Shown one piece after another: positions 28,601-36,916 of a DNA stretch of 64,000 nucleotides. Numbering within the stretch: the first letter of the stretch is position 1; every line of letters starts with the position of its first letter. This DNA comes from Zobellia uliginosa (GTDB taxonomy: Bacteria > Bacteroidota > Bacteroidia > Flavobacteriales > Flavobacteriaceae). The translations under genes were made by a program, and so were the position numbers. The notes beneath the pieces are model-generated. The model saw nothing but the letters and a program-made list of their open reading frames with translations, searched no databases and was not told the DNA's origin. The stretch lies in the NCBI RefSeq assembly GCF_900156625.1, contig NZ_FTOB01000001.1:1054001-1118000 (forward strand), in the 5' to 3' direction.

Positions 28601-29183
28601 CTAGATCACCATCTTTGTCGTAGTCGAAAAATACCGATTGTATGCTGTAGCCCGTATCGGCCACTCCAAAGGTCTTGGCCACTTCCTTAAAAGTGCCATC
28701 GCCATTGTTGAGGTAGAGAAGGTTGGCCATTTTTTCTTCCGAGGTGTTTCTGGGCCCGCCTTTGCTGATGTACATATCGATAAAACCATCTTGGTTTACG
28801 TCGTGAAAAGCCACTCCGTTACACCATCCCGTGGTCTCAACGTTGGCCTCCTTTGTAATGTCTTTGAATTTGAGGTTGCCTAGGTTGCGGTATAGTTTTC
28901 CGGGGACTTGGTTGCCTGAGAAATAAATGTCTTGTAATCCGTCATTATCGATATCGCCTATAGCTACCCCACCTCCGTTGAACATAAATTCAAAGTCGAG
29001 AATATTGGTCGTATCGTTTTCCGATAAGGTGTTTATGAAGTCTATGGAGCTGTCTGTGGAAGGAAGAAGTTTGAAAATGGGGCTTTTGGAATTCTTCGGG
29101 GTGCAGCTTGAAATAAGGAGACCCAATATGCCAATAAGGGATAGTTTGCAAGCAGAACGTTTTATTTGCTTTTGGCGTATCAT
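25656..29183 (-). CDS. Large FG-GAP/VCBS repeat lipoprotein with ASPIC/UnbV domain (paralogue)
   Basis: From ATG 29183 the product is about 1175 residues, beginning MIRQKQIKRSACKLSLIGIL with a lipobox at LLISSC; a more upstream ATG at 29231 adds 16 residues that spoil the signal peptide. Its domain order matches the following gene: FG-GAP repeats, a central ASPIC/UnbV domain (GLDDFIGSEVTLYTKD, LKITWPNGTYQVL), then more repeats with DxDxDGxxD motifs. It carries an extra C-terminal tail of about 70 residues (YASQKETIPIAPNEAYAII). The pair forms a two-gene operon, probably from an old tandem duplication. Confidence 0.88.
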   Translation of the reverse strand: MIRQKQIKRSACKLSLIGILGLLISSCTPKNSKSPIFKLLPSTDSSIDFINTLSENDTTNILDFEFMFNGGGVAIGDIDNDGLQDIYFSGNQVPGKLYRNLGNLKFKDITKEANVETTGWCNGVAFHDVNQDGFIDMYISKGGPRNTSEEKMANLLYLNNGDGTFKEVAKTFGVADTGYSIQSVFFDYDKDGDLDLYLLTNALVPYNRNTSRPKITNGEAPSTDRLYRNNGDNTFTDISKEAGITIEGFGLGVAVCDLNQDGWLDIYVSNDFLTNDILYINNGDGTFSDKITDYLKHQSYNGMGLNISDINNDALSDIVVLDMMPQDNKRLKQTIGYFSYDKLVLDTDFGYTPQYVRNTLQLNNGNGSFSEIGQLSGISATDWSWSPLIADFDNDGFKDIFITNGYRRDVTNLDFIVYGQQQGPFGDPTAIHKEKLKKLKALPEVKLHNYIYKNKGNLTFEDKSLDWGIDTPSYSNGAAYADLDNDGDLDLVVNNIDDKAHLYQNMTISATDQVSDSTNYISILLQGLDDFIGSEVTLYTKDTKQYQFYSPVKGYLSTMDNRLHFGLGATKKIDSLKITWPNGTYQVLTDVPTNQSLLLKYQEAEAVKVHKQKDSLHLFKEISDDIGITYQHKEKKFIDFNAQPTLIKMTSRLGPGMAVGDINGDGLEDFYIGGGKGQNGSFFIQQANGSFTERILENGESHEDMGALLIDIDHDNDLDLLVISGGERTPNTSNDYTDRLYTNDGNGVFSESTLFTRPNSGSFIRAADFDKDGDIDLFIGGRYIDGSYPLSPKSYLLVNENGSFVDATQTVLQGNGELGMLSDALFTDFDNDSFIDLILVGEYMSPIFLKNEKGVFNDVSKHTGIKNANGWWNSIASADFDMDGDTDYILGNLGLNSCYKVSPEEPMTIYAKDFDKNGAIDPITTTFLQGQEQIIHARDVLSSQINAMKARFRTFESYANTPFDQAFSEEELKDTYTLKAEMFSSAYLENLGNGKFKTTPLPLEAQFAPIFGMEVQDYNNDNNPDLLLVGNMHSVEALTGAYDAFSGLCLLGDGEGNFKAVNTSESGLKIDGDAKAIVQLQSANGEPVVVASQNLGPVKAYTYASQKETIPIAPNEAYAIIHPKNGSPYKQEFHYGNSYLSQTSRSLKIDPKTTETVEIFSFLGQMRQIKISHEE

Positions 29184-29550
29184 TCTAAGTTTGTCCTTTG
29201 TTTTTACTGAAAATGTAGAGGTTAGATGCACTTACAATACGTATTAGATGCGCTCAATATAATTAAATATGTTTAAAATAGCTTGGTATTTGCAAGATCT
29301 AAAAGCTTGGGTAATGAAATGGGTGTCACAATTTTCTTGTGTAATTCCCTAACGTACAGGGTTTAAATAAGGATGTCTTTTGAAGCAATAATGCTCTGGC
29401 GAGAGAATAAGGTGAAAATGCGTGGCTGAAATTTTATCGATAATGGCGGCCACTTCGCACTTTGGTTTCTAGGATATTGTTTTTGGGGCCTTGGGGAGGA
29501 CCATATACTTACTACCGGTCCAGCGGGAGTCCGTTTGGCATATTTAGGTA
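29184..29550. other. Intergenic region, nothing recognised
   Basis: This gap separates the FG-GAP operon from the 3' end of the split ATP-PPase gene. Short frames in it show no family resemblance. It must hold the promoter of the FG-GAP operon, but no clear TAnnTTTG/TTTG pair was assigned. Confidence 0.35.
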
Positions 29551-30270
29551 TTATTCCATGGGTATCAGGTCGCAAAACCAGAACCCCATGGTATTGCGTG
29601 TCTTTGCTTCACTGTCGTTTTCAGGGTTCTTATATTCCCTATAGACTTTTTCTCCCAAGGTGAATTTTACAGGATTTTTAAAAATCGGACCGTCATAACA
29701 GAAGGTGTGGAATTCCCCGTTTTCACCGCATATATCAACGTTTTCAGGTAGGTCCCTAATAAAACTTTCATCAATATCCCTTCCGACAAACGAGGCATCT
29801 AGCAGGTCAGATTTTATGCATATGACCATGGCTTTAAAGCCCAAGGCTATAAACTCCTCCATTAGGGCTTTAGAATCTCTTTTCCAAAGCGGAAAGCAAG
29901 GGGTAATATTATATTTTTTAAGTTGTTCTTCTCGATAAGCCCTGAGGTCTTCCAGAAAGATATCCCCAAAACAGCAATGCGTATACCCTTTGGATACCAA
30001 ATTCGTGACAACTTGGTCCATTTACTTGTTGTAAACCTCCATTGTAGGCTCTTCGGGTAGTTCTATGGTTGTGACCGGAAGCCCGATTTCTTGAGTTTGT
30101 TTTACGAGTAATTCCCTTCTAAGACCGTGCATGGAAACGCGGTTGTGGTGGGCGTTTATAGAAGTGACCAGGTGGTCTACGTGATATTTTCCGTCTTTTA
30201 AAATGTGGTAATAGGCCAATGCCGCATCCTTGCCGGTACTCCAGTTAAAATAGGTCTTTAATTTGCTCAT
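29551..30270 (-). pseudogene. Diphthine-ammonia ligase-type ATP-PPase gene split by an in-frame stop
   Basis: Two frames in the same phase make one family-length protein: 82 codons (30270-30022) with the PP-loop STGKDAALAYYHIL and VSMHGLRRELL, then 156 codons (30021-29551) with YTHCCFGDIFLEDLR, GFKAMVICIK and CGENGEFHTF. They are separated only by a TAA directly followed by ATG (AAG TAA ATG). Relatives read straight through here, so one substitution such as AAA to TAA would explain it. The enzyme is a Dph6-like or adenine-nucleotide-hydrolase-superfamily member. It may be dead, or made as two chains by stop-start reinitiation. Confidence 0.75.
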
Positions 30271-30296
30271 TAAGGGTTTGTTTTTTTCGTACTGCG

Positions 30297-31073
30297 CTAC
30301 ATCATTTTGCCAAGTATTTCTTTCATCATTTTCGCCGCCAAAAAAGCGGTCATATTTTGAAAGTCCCTTTTAGGATTGTATTCAACAATATCGGCACCGA
30401 TGATTTCAGTTTCTATGTTTTGGATTAAATCGATTACTTGTCTAGAGGTGAGGCCTCCGGGCTCATGATGCGAAACGCCAGGGGCATAAGCGGGGTCAAA
30501 ACCATCCATGTCAAGGGAAATGTATAAAGGGTTTTTAAATTTGGGGATTTGGGTTAAATCCAAATCTTTCATTTGGTGGATCTCAACATTGAATTTATCG
30601 GCCTGTTGGGCTTGATGACTGTTTAAGGTTCTGATTCCTACTTGCACTAATTTAACGGCAAATCCGTTTTCCATGATCCTGGCAAAAGGGCAAGCATGGG
30701 AATATTTATCCCCCTCAAAGTCGTCGTATAAATCGGAATGTGCATCAATGTGGAGAATGTCCAATTTTGGATATTTTAGACTATGTGCCTTCATTATAGG
30801 GAAGGTTATGGAATGGTCGCCACCTAGGGTAAGCACTTTGGCCCCTGTATCTAAGTGGTCTTTAGTTATTTTTTCAATATCAAAATATTCCGATATTTCA
30901 AAATCACCTTTATCATCGATTTTTGTGTTTTCAATGGAGACTAGATTTTCCGTATACATATTTGCAGAACCACAATGGAGGGCTTCCCTTATTAATGGTG
31001 GGGCAAGTTTAGGTCCCTTTTGATATGAAGATTTGTCATCGAATTGTATTCCCTGGATGATTATTCTATTCAT
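30297..31073 (-). CDS. Arginase/agmatinase/formiminoglutamase family hydrolase
   Basis: The 258-residue ureohydrolase has all binuclear Mn2+ motifs: GGDHS, DAHSDLYD and SLDMDGFDPAYAPGVSHHEPGG. It hydrolyses a guanidino or formimino compound, releasing urea or formamide. Length and loops suit agmatinase-like or arginase-like enzymes, but the substrate cannot be fixed. It is 26 bases upstream of the ATP-PPase gene in the same orientation, so the two probably share a transcript. Confidence 0.88.
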   Translation of the reverse strand: MNRIIIQGIQFDDKSSYQKGPKLAPPLIREALHCGSANMYTENLVSIENTKIDDKGDFEISEYFDIEKITKDHLDTGAKVLTLGGDHSITFPIMKAHSLKYPKLDILHIDAHSDLYDDFEGDKYSHACPFARIMENGFAVKLVQVGIRTLNSHQAQQADKFNVEIHQMKDLDLTQIPKFKNPLYISLDMDGFDPAYAPGVSHHEPGGLTSRQVIDLIQNIETEIIGADIVEYNPKRDFQNMTAFLAAKMMKEILGKMM

Positions 31074-31252
31074 TGTACCGTATGTATGGCATTAGGTGTA
31101 AGTGGCGGTAAAATTCTTCTTTCTTAAACCTAGCTTATTTAATGGGTGTTCCGAAAGAATACGTAATCGCTATAGCAAATATAGAATTGTTTGAAGATAG
31201 ATTTAAAATTCTGTAATCTGCTTTTTATTTAATCTTGGTTATCTTTATTCGA

Positions 31253-31939
31253 ATGATAGAATTAGAAGAACAATTAAAAAACCCCGTTTGGTATTCCCTA
31301 AAGGAAACTCATAAAAAATTTGTTGTTGAACTTAACGGAGTTCAATTTTATAACCCGGAAGTTTGCACTTTTGGTTCTTTCTTTGATGAAACAAAAACTA
31401 CCGAAGCAGCAAATGAATATTTAAAGGCTTCGGATCATTTCTTCTTTGTTTCGGAGAGCCAAACCCCTATAGTAGATGATACCCAGGTTTTCTTGGAGAA
31501 AAAAATTGATGGTTGTCAGATGGTTTTAAACAAGCTAACCGACGTTTCAATAACCGAGAATATTGTGTTGTTAGGTGAAGGGTTCATTGATGAGATTTAT
31601 GATTTAGTCTGGTTGGTTATGCCCGGTTATTATAGGAGAAGGACTTTTGAAATGGGTAAATACTTTGGGGTATTCAAAAATGGTAAATTAGTTTCAATTA
31701 CGGGCCAACGAATGCAAACTAATCACTTTACAGAAGTCAGTGCCGTAGTTACACATCCTGACTATACAAGAAAGGGACTGGCCAAACAATTAATAGCACA
31801 TACTACAAAAGAAATTTTAAAGGAAAACAAAACGCCTATTTTGCATACAAATAAAGGAAACCCGGCGATTTCTTTATACGAAAAACTAGGTTACGAGTTA
31901 ACCAGGGATATGAACTGGTGGCTGTATCGTAAAAAATAA
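31253..31939 (+). CDS. GNAT family N-acetyltransferase
   Basis: From ATG 31253 (MIELEEQLKNPVWYSLKET) the protein has about 228 residues; a start 18 bases upstream is possible but less natural. The FR47-like GNAT domain is C-terminal: FGVFKNGKLVSITGQRM, the acetyl-CoA loop YTRKGLAKQLIAH (R/QxxGxG/A-like) and NPAISLYEKLGYELTRD. The N-terminal half is poorly conserved, and the acceptor substrate is unknown. Confidence 0.88.
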   Translation: MIELEEQLKNPVWYSLKETHKKFVVELNGVQFYNPEVCTFGSFFDETKTTEAANEYLKASDHFFFVSESQTPIVDDTQVFLEKKIDGCQMVLNKLTDVSITENIVLLGEGFIDEIYDLVWLVMPGYYRRRTFEMGKYFGVFKNGKLVSITGQRMQTNHFTEVSAVVTHPDYTRKGLAKQLIAHTTKEILKENKTPILHTNKGNPAISLYEKLGYELTRDMNWWLYRKK

Positions 31940-32099
31940 GCTGTTATTGGGTAGTGTATAGTAGTGTATTTTTGACTTCCTCCGCTTCTCGGAAAAGCCG
32001 ATTATTCAAACTCAATCGAAGTTTCAGTAATCCATTTTTTGGGGAGTTGGCCTAGGGCTTTTGCCCTTGTGTTCGTAAAAATGTTTTACCTTAAGCGCT

Positions 32100-32675
32100 A
32101 TGGAAGTACAGAGGTTAAATAACTCAATTTGTGCATACGGTCATGATTTGACCCAGAAGTCTCTTGCGGCCTTCGCTGCTTTATGTAAAGAAAGGACCTA
32201 TGCAGCCGGAAGTACCATTTTTAAGCCTAATCAAAGCAATACATCCGAGTATGTCTTACTAAAGGGAATAGCGCGCACTTTTTTACTGGACACCCAAGGA
32301 GAGCAAATCACGCTTTCCTTTTTTGAGAAAAATATGATTTTGCCTCCCTATGTAACCCGAACCAAAAATGGAAAGTCATTATTGTACGGAGAGGCGCTAA
32401 CTGACTGTGTCTTTGCCGAAATAAATGCGGATGATTTTGGGTTGCTGATGATTGAAAATCTAGAAATACGCGATTTTGGTAATTCCGTGTTACGACAAGA
32501 GCTATTGAACAAAGTGCATAAAGAAATACGAATGGCCTCTTGGACTGCCAAAAAGCGTCTGGAGCAGTTTCGGGATGACTTTTCCATGTTAGAGAACCAT
32601 ATTCCCCATCCTATGATCGCTTCCTATTTGGGGATTACCAACGTTTCCCTTAGCAGACTACGGAAATCGTCTTAA
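32100..32675 (+). CDS. Crp/Fnr-family transcriptional regulator
   Basis: This 191-residue regulator has an N-terminal cyclic-nucleotide-binding fold (about 20-120: ALCKERTYAAGSTIFKPNQ, LLKGIARTFLLDTQGEQITLSF) and a C-terminal winged HTH (HPMIASYLGITNVSLSRLRK). The cAMP phosphate-binding motif (GE..L...R.A) is not evident, so the ligand may differ. It is of the short flavobacterial type that often controls neighbouring genes. It lies 68 bases upstream of a membrane-protein gene and near a nucleotide cyclase fusion. Confidence 0.87.
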   Translation: MEVQRLNNSICAYGHDLTQKSLAAFAALCKERTYAAGSTIFKPNQSNTSEYVLLKGIARTFLLDTQGEQITLSFFEKNMILPPYVTRTKNGKSLLYGEALTDCVFAEINADDFGLLMIENLEIRDFGNSVLRQELLNKVHKEIRMASWTAKKRLEQFRDDFSMLENHIPHPMIASYLGITNVSLSRLRKSS

Positions 32676-32743
32676 AGAGCGATTTTATCAATTGTTAATG
32701 TAGGAGCTAAATTACTGCCATTTCTTTGCTGAAAATCAAGGAA

Positions 32744-33298
32744 ATGAAAACGTTTAAACATAGTCTGCTCCAAAATATTCAAGGTAAAAAGGTATTGTAC
32801 CTGTTCTTGCTTACCAATACCGTTTACGCCACAATGCTTTTTATTACCATTCCTAATGTCATGAGCTTTTCCAATGGAATGCGGCTGTTAGATATGCAGC
32901 CCTTTGGATATGGGCATGAGTATGTTCATTCACTCTTTCGTACCCTTGGTCCGGAAGGCCGTCGTGCTTATTTGTACCACCAGATACCTTTAGATATGGT
33001 ATATCCTTTTCTGTTCGGAATAAGCTATTGCCTAGTCTTGGCATACTTTCTTAATAAATACAACAGATTGAAGCCTCCTTTGGTATATGTATGCCTGTTG
33101 CCATTAATTGTTGGTGTAGCCGATTATTTTGAAAACTTTGGAATAGTATATCTATTAAATGCTTATCCTGAAACATCTGATGGTATGGTAACCTTTACGC
33201 TCGTTTTTACCTTAGTGAAAAGTATGGGCACGCTTTTGTATTTTTTAATTTTAGTGGGGTTATTGATCTTACTTGTGCTTAAGACCTTAAGGAAATAA
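32744..33298 (+). CDS. Polytopic membrane protein of unknown function
   Basis: From ATG 32744 (MKTFKHSLLQNIQGKKVLY) this is a protein of about 184 residues with four predicted membrane segments and a soluble loop (MRLLDMQPFGYGHEYVHSLF). No family was recognised beyond small uncharacterised membrane proteins. The position between the Crp/Fnr regulator and the cyclase fusion, all on the plus strand, suggests that it belongs to the same unit. Confidence 0.75.
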   Translation: MKTFKHSLLQNIQGKKVLYLFLLTNTVYATMLFITIPNVMSFSNGMRLLDMQPFGYGHEYVHSLFRTLGPEGRRAYLYHQIPLDMVYPFLFGISYCLVLAYFLNKYNRLKPPLVYVCLLPLIVGVADYFENFGIVYLLNAYPETSDGMVTFTLVFTLVKSMGTLLYFLILVGLLILLVLKTLRK

Positions 33299-33395
33299 AA
33301 ACACAGGGTTCATGTTCATTCCGGATGCCGATAAACAATACAAAACGGGCCAGCCTTGCCAATTAAGAAATTATCGTAATTTTAATGACAATCTT

Positions 33396-35732
33396 ATGTC
33401 CGAGTCAAAAAACCGTCGCATTGCAGCTATTATGTTTACCGATATTGTCGGTTACACTGCATTGATGCAAAAAGATGAGACTGCGGCAATGGAGATGAGA
33501 AAGAGGCATCGCTCAACCTTCAATAAAAACCATAATGTATACACAGGGGAGATTGTTCAGTACTATGGAGATGGTACTTTAAGCACGTTTTCGAGTGCTG
33601 TGAAAGCCGTTGAATGTGCAATTGCTATTCAACGAACCTTGCAAACCGAAAAAACGGTACCCATACGAATTGGACTGCATTTGGGTGATATTGTTTTTGA
33701 TGGAACGGAAGTGTACGGAGACGGTGTAAATCTATCCTCTAGAATTGAATCCTTGGGTGTGGCAGGTTCTATTCTGATATCGGGAAAATTGAACGATGAA
33801 CTTAAAAATCAACCGCAGATAGCTACAAAATCCCTTGGCTTTTTTGGGCTGAAAAACATTGCAAAACCTGTAGAGGTTTTTGCGGTCGCCAACGAAGGGT
33901 TGGTAGTTCCAAAAAAATATGAACTCAAAAATAGCTTTAATAAAGAAGATAAGACTATTGCGGTATTGCCCTTTGTGAACATGAGTTCTGATGCTGATAA
34001 CGAGTTTTTTTCGGATGGGATGACCGAAGAAATAATCAACGCTCTTTCAAAGGTGAAAGGGCTAAAGGTGACCTCCCGTACATCTTCCTTCCATTTTAAG
34101 AACAAGAATATCCCAATTTCAGATATTGGCAAGGCGTTGAATGTTTCCACTATTTTGGAAGGAAGTGTGCGCTTGTCCGGCAAGAAAATGAGAATAACCG
34201 CTCAATTAATAGATGTGGTTGATGATTTTCATTTTTGGTCGGAAACCTTTGATCGGTCGATAGATGATGTTTTTAAGGTTCAAGATGAAGTAAGCATACT
34301 CATTGCGGATAAGTTGCGAGAACACTTAGGCCATTTTAATATTGGAGAACATTTGATAGAGGCTCCCAATGTGCCTGTTGACGTTTATACCTCGTATTTA
34401 AAGGGAAGGTATCATTTAATGAAATTAACGCTTCCGGAAACGGAAAAGGCCATCGGTATCTTTAAAGACGTAATAGAGAAGGAGCCCAACTTCCTCTTGC
34501 CATATTTGGATATTAACCAAGGTTATACCTTTCTCGGAACCATGGGGTTGTTACCTGCATTTGAGGCTTTTCAAAAAGCGAAACCTTTTTTGGATAAGGC
34601 CTTGGAGTTGGATGCCAATTTACTGGAATCGCAATTGAACCTGGCTTGGATAAGCTGCTGGCAAAATTGGGATTTGGAAGGAGCCTATCGACATTTGAAC
34701 AATGCTTTGGAAATTCGCCCTTCTGATGAAATCTATCTGACGTTTTCAAACATACTTACGCTAGAAGGGAAGCTAGGGGCTGCCTTGAATTATGTTGAAA
34801 AAGCCCTTGAGCTAGACCCTTTTTCCGCAATGAACATCCACTATAAGGGCTTTCTGTATTACCTTATGGAAAAGTACGGGAAAGCCGCGCCTTTTTTTGA
34901 AAAAGCTTTAGACTTAAAGCCCAACCTGCCTTTTCCGCCACTCTATATAGGGAGTATGCTATTACTGGAAGGACAGGCCAAGAAAGGATTGTCCTATTTC
35001 CAGAATTTACCTCCGTTGGGCCCCGAAGATTTAACGAAACGGGGAGGTATGACCATGGCGTATATAGCCTTGGGGAACGTACCAAAAGCGGAGGAGGGCA
35101 TAGCGGAACTGGAGTCCTATTTGCAAACGGATTCAATGGGCCGTGCCTTGTTCTTTTTAATACTATGCCACACCATGAACGGCAATTATGGGAAGGCACT
35201 TGATTTGGTGGAAAAGGGTGCCGAATATAGGTTACCTAGGGTATTGCTGCTGTATACAGAGCCCATAGTAAAACCCCTTCGCTCTAACCCCCGTTTTTTA
35301 AAGGTCATGCAGCCGGTTCTAGGAGACAGAAATGTTCTGAAGAACTCTACAAGGAAATATAAGAAGTCGTTGTTCAATACAACTGAACTCAAACAATACC
35401 AGGCTCAATTAGAGCATTTAATGTTGAGTGAGGAACCTTATCTTAATCCGGATTTAACCCTTCGTGACCTGGCCCAAATGATGGAAATTCCTCCTAACTA
35501 TTTATCGCAATTACTTAATGAAGGTTTTGATAAAAACTTCTCTGAATTTGTAAATTCCTACCGTTTGGAAACCTTTAAGTCTAAAGCGGCAGATGCATCA
35601 CAGCGGCATTTAACAATTTTGGCATTGGCTTACGATAGTGGTTTTAACTCTAAGACCGTTTTCAATACCTATTTCAAGAAAACCATGAAAGTCACTCCCA
35701 AGACCTACTGGAAGCAGTTAGTTGAAAATTAG
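33396..35732 (+). CDS. Class III nucleotide cyclase - TolB/FlgO-like - TPR - AraC HTH fusion
   Basis: Starting at ATG 33396 gives 778 residues; an earlier ATG at 33312 adds 28 residues without family support. The cyclase domain (about 8-165) has metal-binding Asp16 (FTDIVGYT) and Asp59 (YYGDG) and the transition-state Asn/Arg in YGDGVNLSSRIE, so it looks catalytically competent. A FlgO/TolB-like domain follows (KTIAVLPFVNMSSD, VSTILEGSVRLSG, FDRSIDDVFKVQDEV). TPR repeats come next (about 330-620), then a C-terminal AraC HTH (LTLRDLAQMMEIPPNYLSQLL, ILALAYDSGFNSKTVFNTYF). One polypeptide thus joins second-messenger synthesis to DNA binding. There are no membrane segments. Confidence 0.9.
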   Translation: MSESKNRRIAAIMFTDIVGYTALMQKDETAAMEMRKRHRSTFNKNHNVYTGEIVQYYGDGTLSTFSSAVKAVECAIAIQRTLQTEKTVPIRIGLHLGDIVFDGTEVYGDGVNLSSRIESLGVAGSILISGKLNDELKNQPQIATKSLGFFGLKNIAKPVEVFAVANEGLVVPKKYELKNSFNKEDKTIAVLPFVNMSSDADNEFFSDGMTEEIINALSKVKGLKVTSRTSSFHFKNKNIPISDIGKALNVSTILEGSVRLSGKKMRITAQLIDVVDDFHFWSETFDRSIDDVFKVQDEVSILIADKLREHLGHFNIGEHLIEAPNVPVDVYTSYLKGRYHLMKLTLPETEKAIGIFKDVIEKEPNFLLPYLDINQGYTFLGTMGLLPAFEAFQKAKPFLDKALELDANLLESQLNLAWISCWQNWDLEGAYRHLNNALEIRPSDEIYLTFSNILTLEGKLGAALNYVEKALELDPFSAMNIHYKGFLYYLMEKYGKAAPFFEKALDLKPNLPFPPLYIGSMLLLEGQAKKGLSYFQNLPPLGPEDLTKRGGMTMAYIALGNVPKAEEGIAELESYLQTDSMGRALFFLILCHTMNGNYGKALDLVEKGAEYRLPRVLLLYTEPIVKPLRSNPRFLKVMQPVLGDRNVLKNSTRKYKKSLFNTTELKQYQAQLEHLMLSEEPYLNPDLTLRDLAQMMEIPPNYLSQLLNEGFDKNFSEFVNSYRLETFKSKAADASQRHLTILALAYDSGFNSKTVFNTYFKKTMKVTPKTYWKQLVEN

Positions 35733-35852
35733 TTCCGATTTTCATATCCGAACGATTCCCCCTTTTTTACTCAGTAAGTTTGGCCTCTAATTTGGGGAAC
35801 ATCAAAACACTCAAAATTGATAGAAGTCTATCAAAAAAAAAACAAGGCAGAT

Positions 35853-36893
35853 ATGACCAAGCGGCAGATAAAACGGATACTGAGGATAGGGTTTATAATG
35901 GTAAGTATTGGCTCGCTATATTTTGTGCCATGGATTTTGGTAAAAGCTTGGATACTGCCATTGCCGGGTACCGTTCAAGAACAGCTTGAAGAAGCATTAG
36001 GGCATGGATTTGACGGAATGGTCGTATATGTGGACCAAGGGGGCAGGCCATCGGAATTTTATGCGGCCGGTTACAAAAATAGAGCGGAGAAAATACCGGC
36101 AGACCCTAAGTCCCTATTCAAAATAGGGAGTGTCAACAAATTATATATTGCCGTTTCTATTGCCAAATTGGCGAATGATCAACGTTTGTCCTTAGATAAT
36201 ACCTTAGCCGATTATTTTCCTGAACTTGAAGATAGGATAGTATATGCAGATAAAATTACTTTGCGGTTAATGGTGCAACACCGTAGCGGTATCCCCAATT
36301 TTACAGATCACCCGGGCTTTTGGAACGAACCACAGGCAAGGGGTAACGATGTTTTGGAATATGCACTTGATTTACCGGCCAGTTTTAAGCCGGATGAAGG
36401 TTATGAATACTCAAATACAAATTATTTATTGCTTTCCAGGCTCATTGATAAAGTAGTAGGCTATAGTCATCACCAATACATTAAAGAGAAAATTTTGATA
36501 CCACTTGGGTTGAAAAATACCTTTAGCTCCCTTAGCGAAATAAATATAGATAAGCTTATGAGCGGTTATTATGTAGGGTATGATGAAGACCTAAAAACAA
36601 ACGATTACGGATCCATGATCGCTACGGCCGAAGATGTGGGTATATTTTTAAGGGCATTGAACGATGGTACTTTGTTGAATGAAAATGAGCAAAAAATATA
36701 CTCGTCTATATATGTATATGAACATGGGGGGCTTATTCCCGGGTATCAATGCTTAGCGGAATATCATAAGGATATAGATACCGTAGTGGTCCAATTCATC
36801 AATACCACCAACTTTGATGGGTACGAATGGAATTTATCCGAAATCGTAATCAACCGCATTGTGAAAATACTTCGAAGTAGGGAAAGTTCATAG
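35853..36893 (+). CDS. Membrane-anchored serine hydrolase (class C beta-lactamase fold)
   Basis: From ATG 35853 (MTKRQIKRILRIGF) the protein has 346 residues, with an N-terminal signal or anchor segment (about 10-35). The nucleophile motif is SVNK (GSVNKLY), followed by LMVQHRSGI, the YSN motif (YEYSNTNYLLL) and an HGG loop (YEHGGLIPGY), so all three catalytic boxes are recognisable. It probably acts in the periplasm as a DD-peptidase or esterase. It starts 120 bases after the cyclase fusion and is closely followed by an alpha/beta hydrolase. Confidence 0.87.
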   Translation: MTKRQIKRILRIGFIMVSIGSLYFVPWILVKAWILPLPGTVQEQLEEALGHGFDGMVVYVDQGGRPSEFYAAGYKNRAEKIPADPKSLFKIGSVNKLYIAVSIAKLANDQRLSLDNTLADYFPELEDRIVYADKITLRLMVQHRSGIPNFTDHPGFWNEPQARGNDVLEYALDLPASFKPDEGYEYSNTNYLLLSRLIDKVVGYSHHQYIKEKILIPLGLKNTFSSLSEINIDKLMSGYYVGYDEDLKTNDYGSMIATAEDVGIFLRALNDGTLLNENEQKIYSSIYVYEHGGLIPGYQCLAEYHKDIDTVVVQFINTTNFDGYEWNLSEIVINRIVKILRSRESS

Positions 36894-36916
36894 GACCATA
36901 TAAGAGATTAAAAATA

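Noticed and set aside
22376-29183. Near-identical DNA between the two FG-GAP genes
   Set aside because: The similarity is at the level of repeated protein motifs. I saw no long identical DNA runs like those of the CBM modules, so it is an old duplication.
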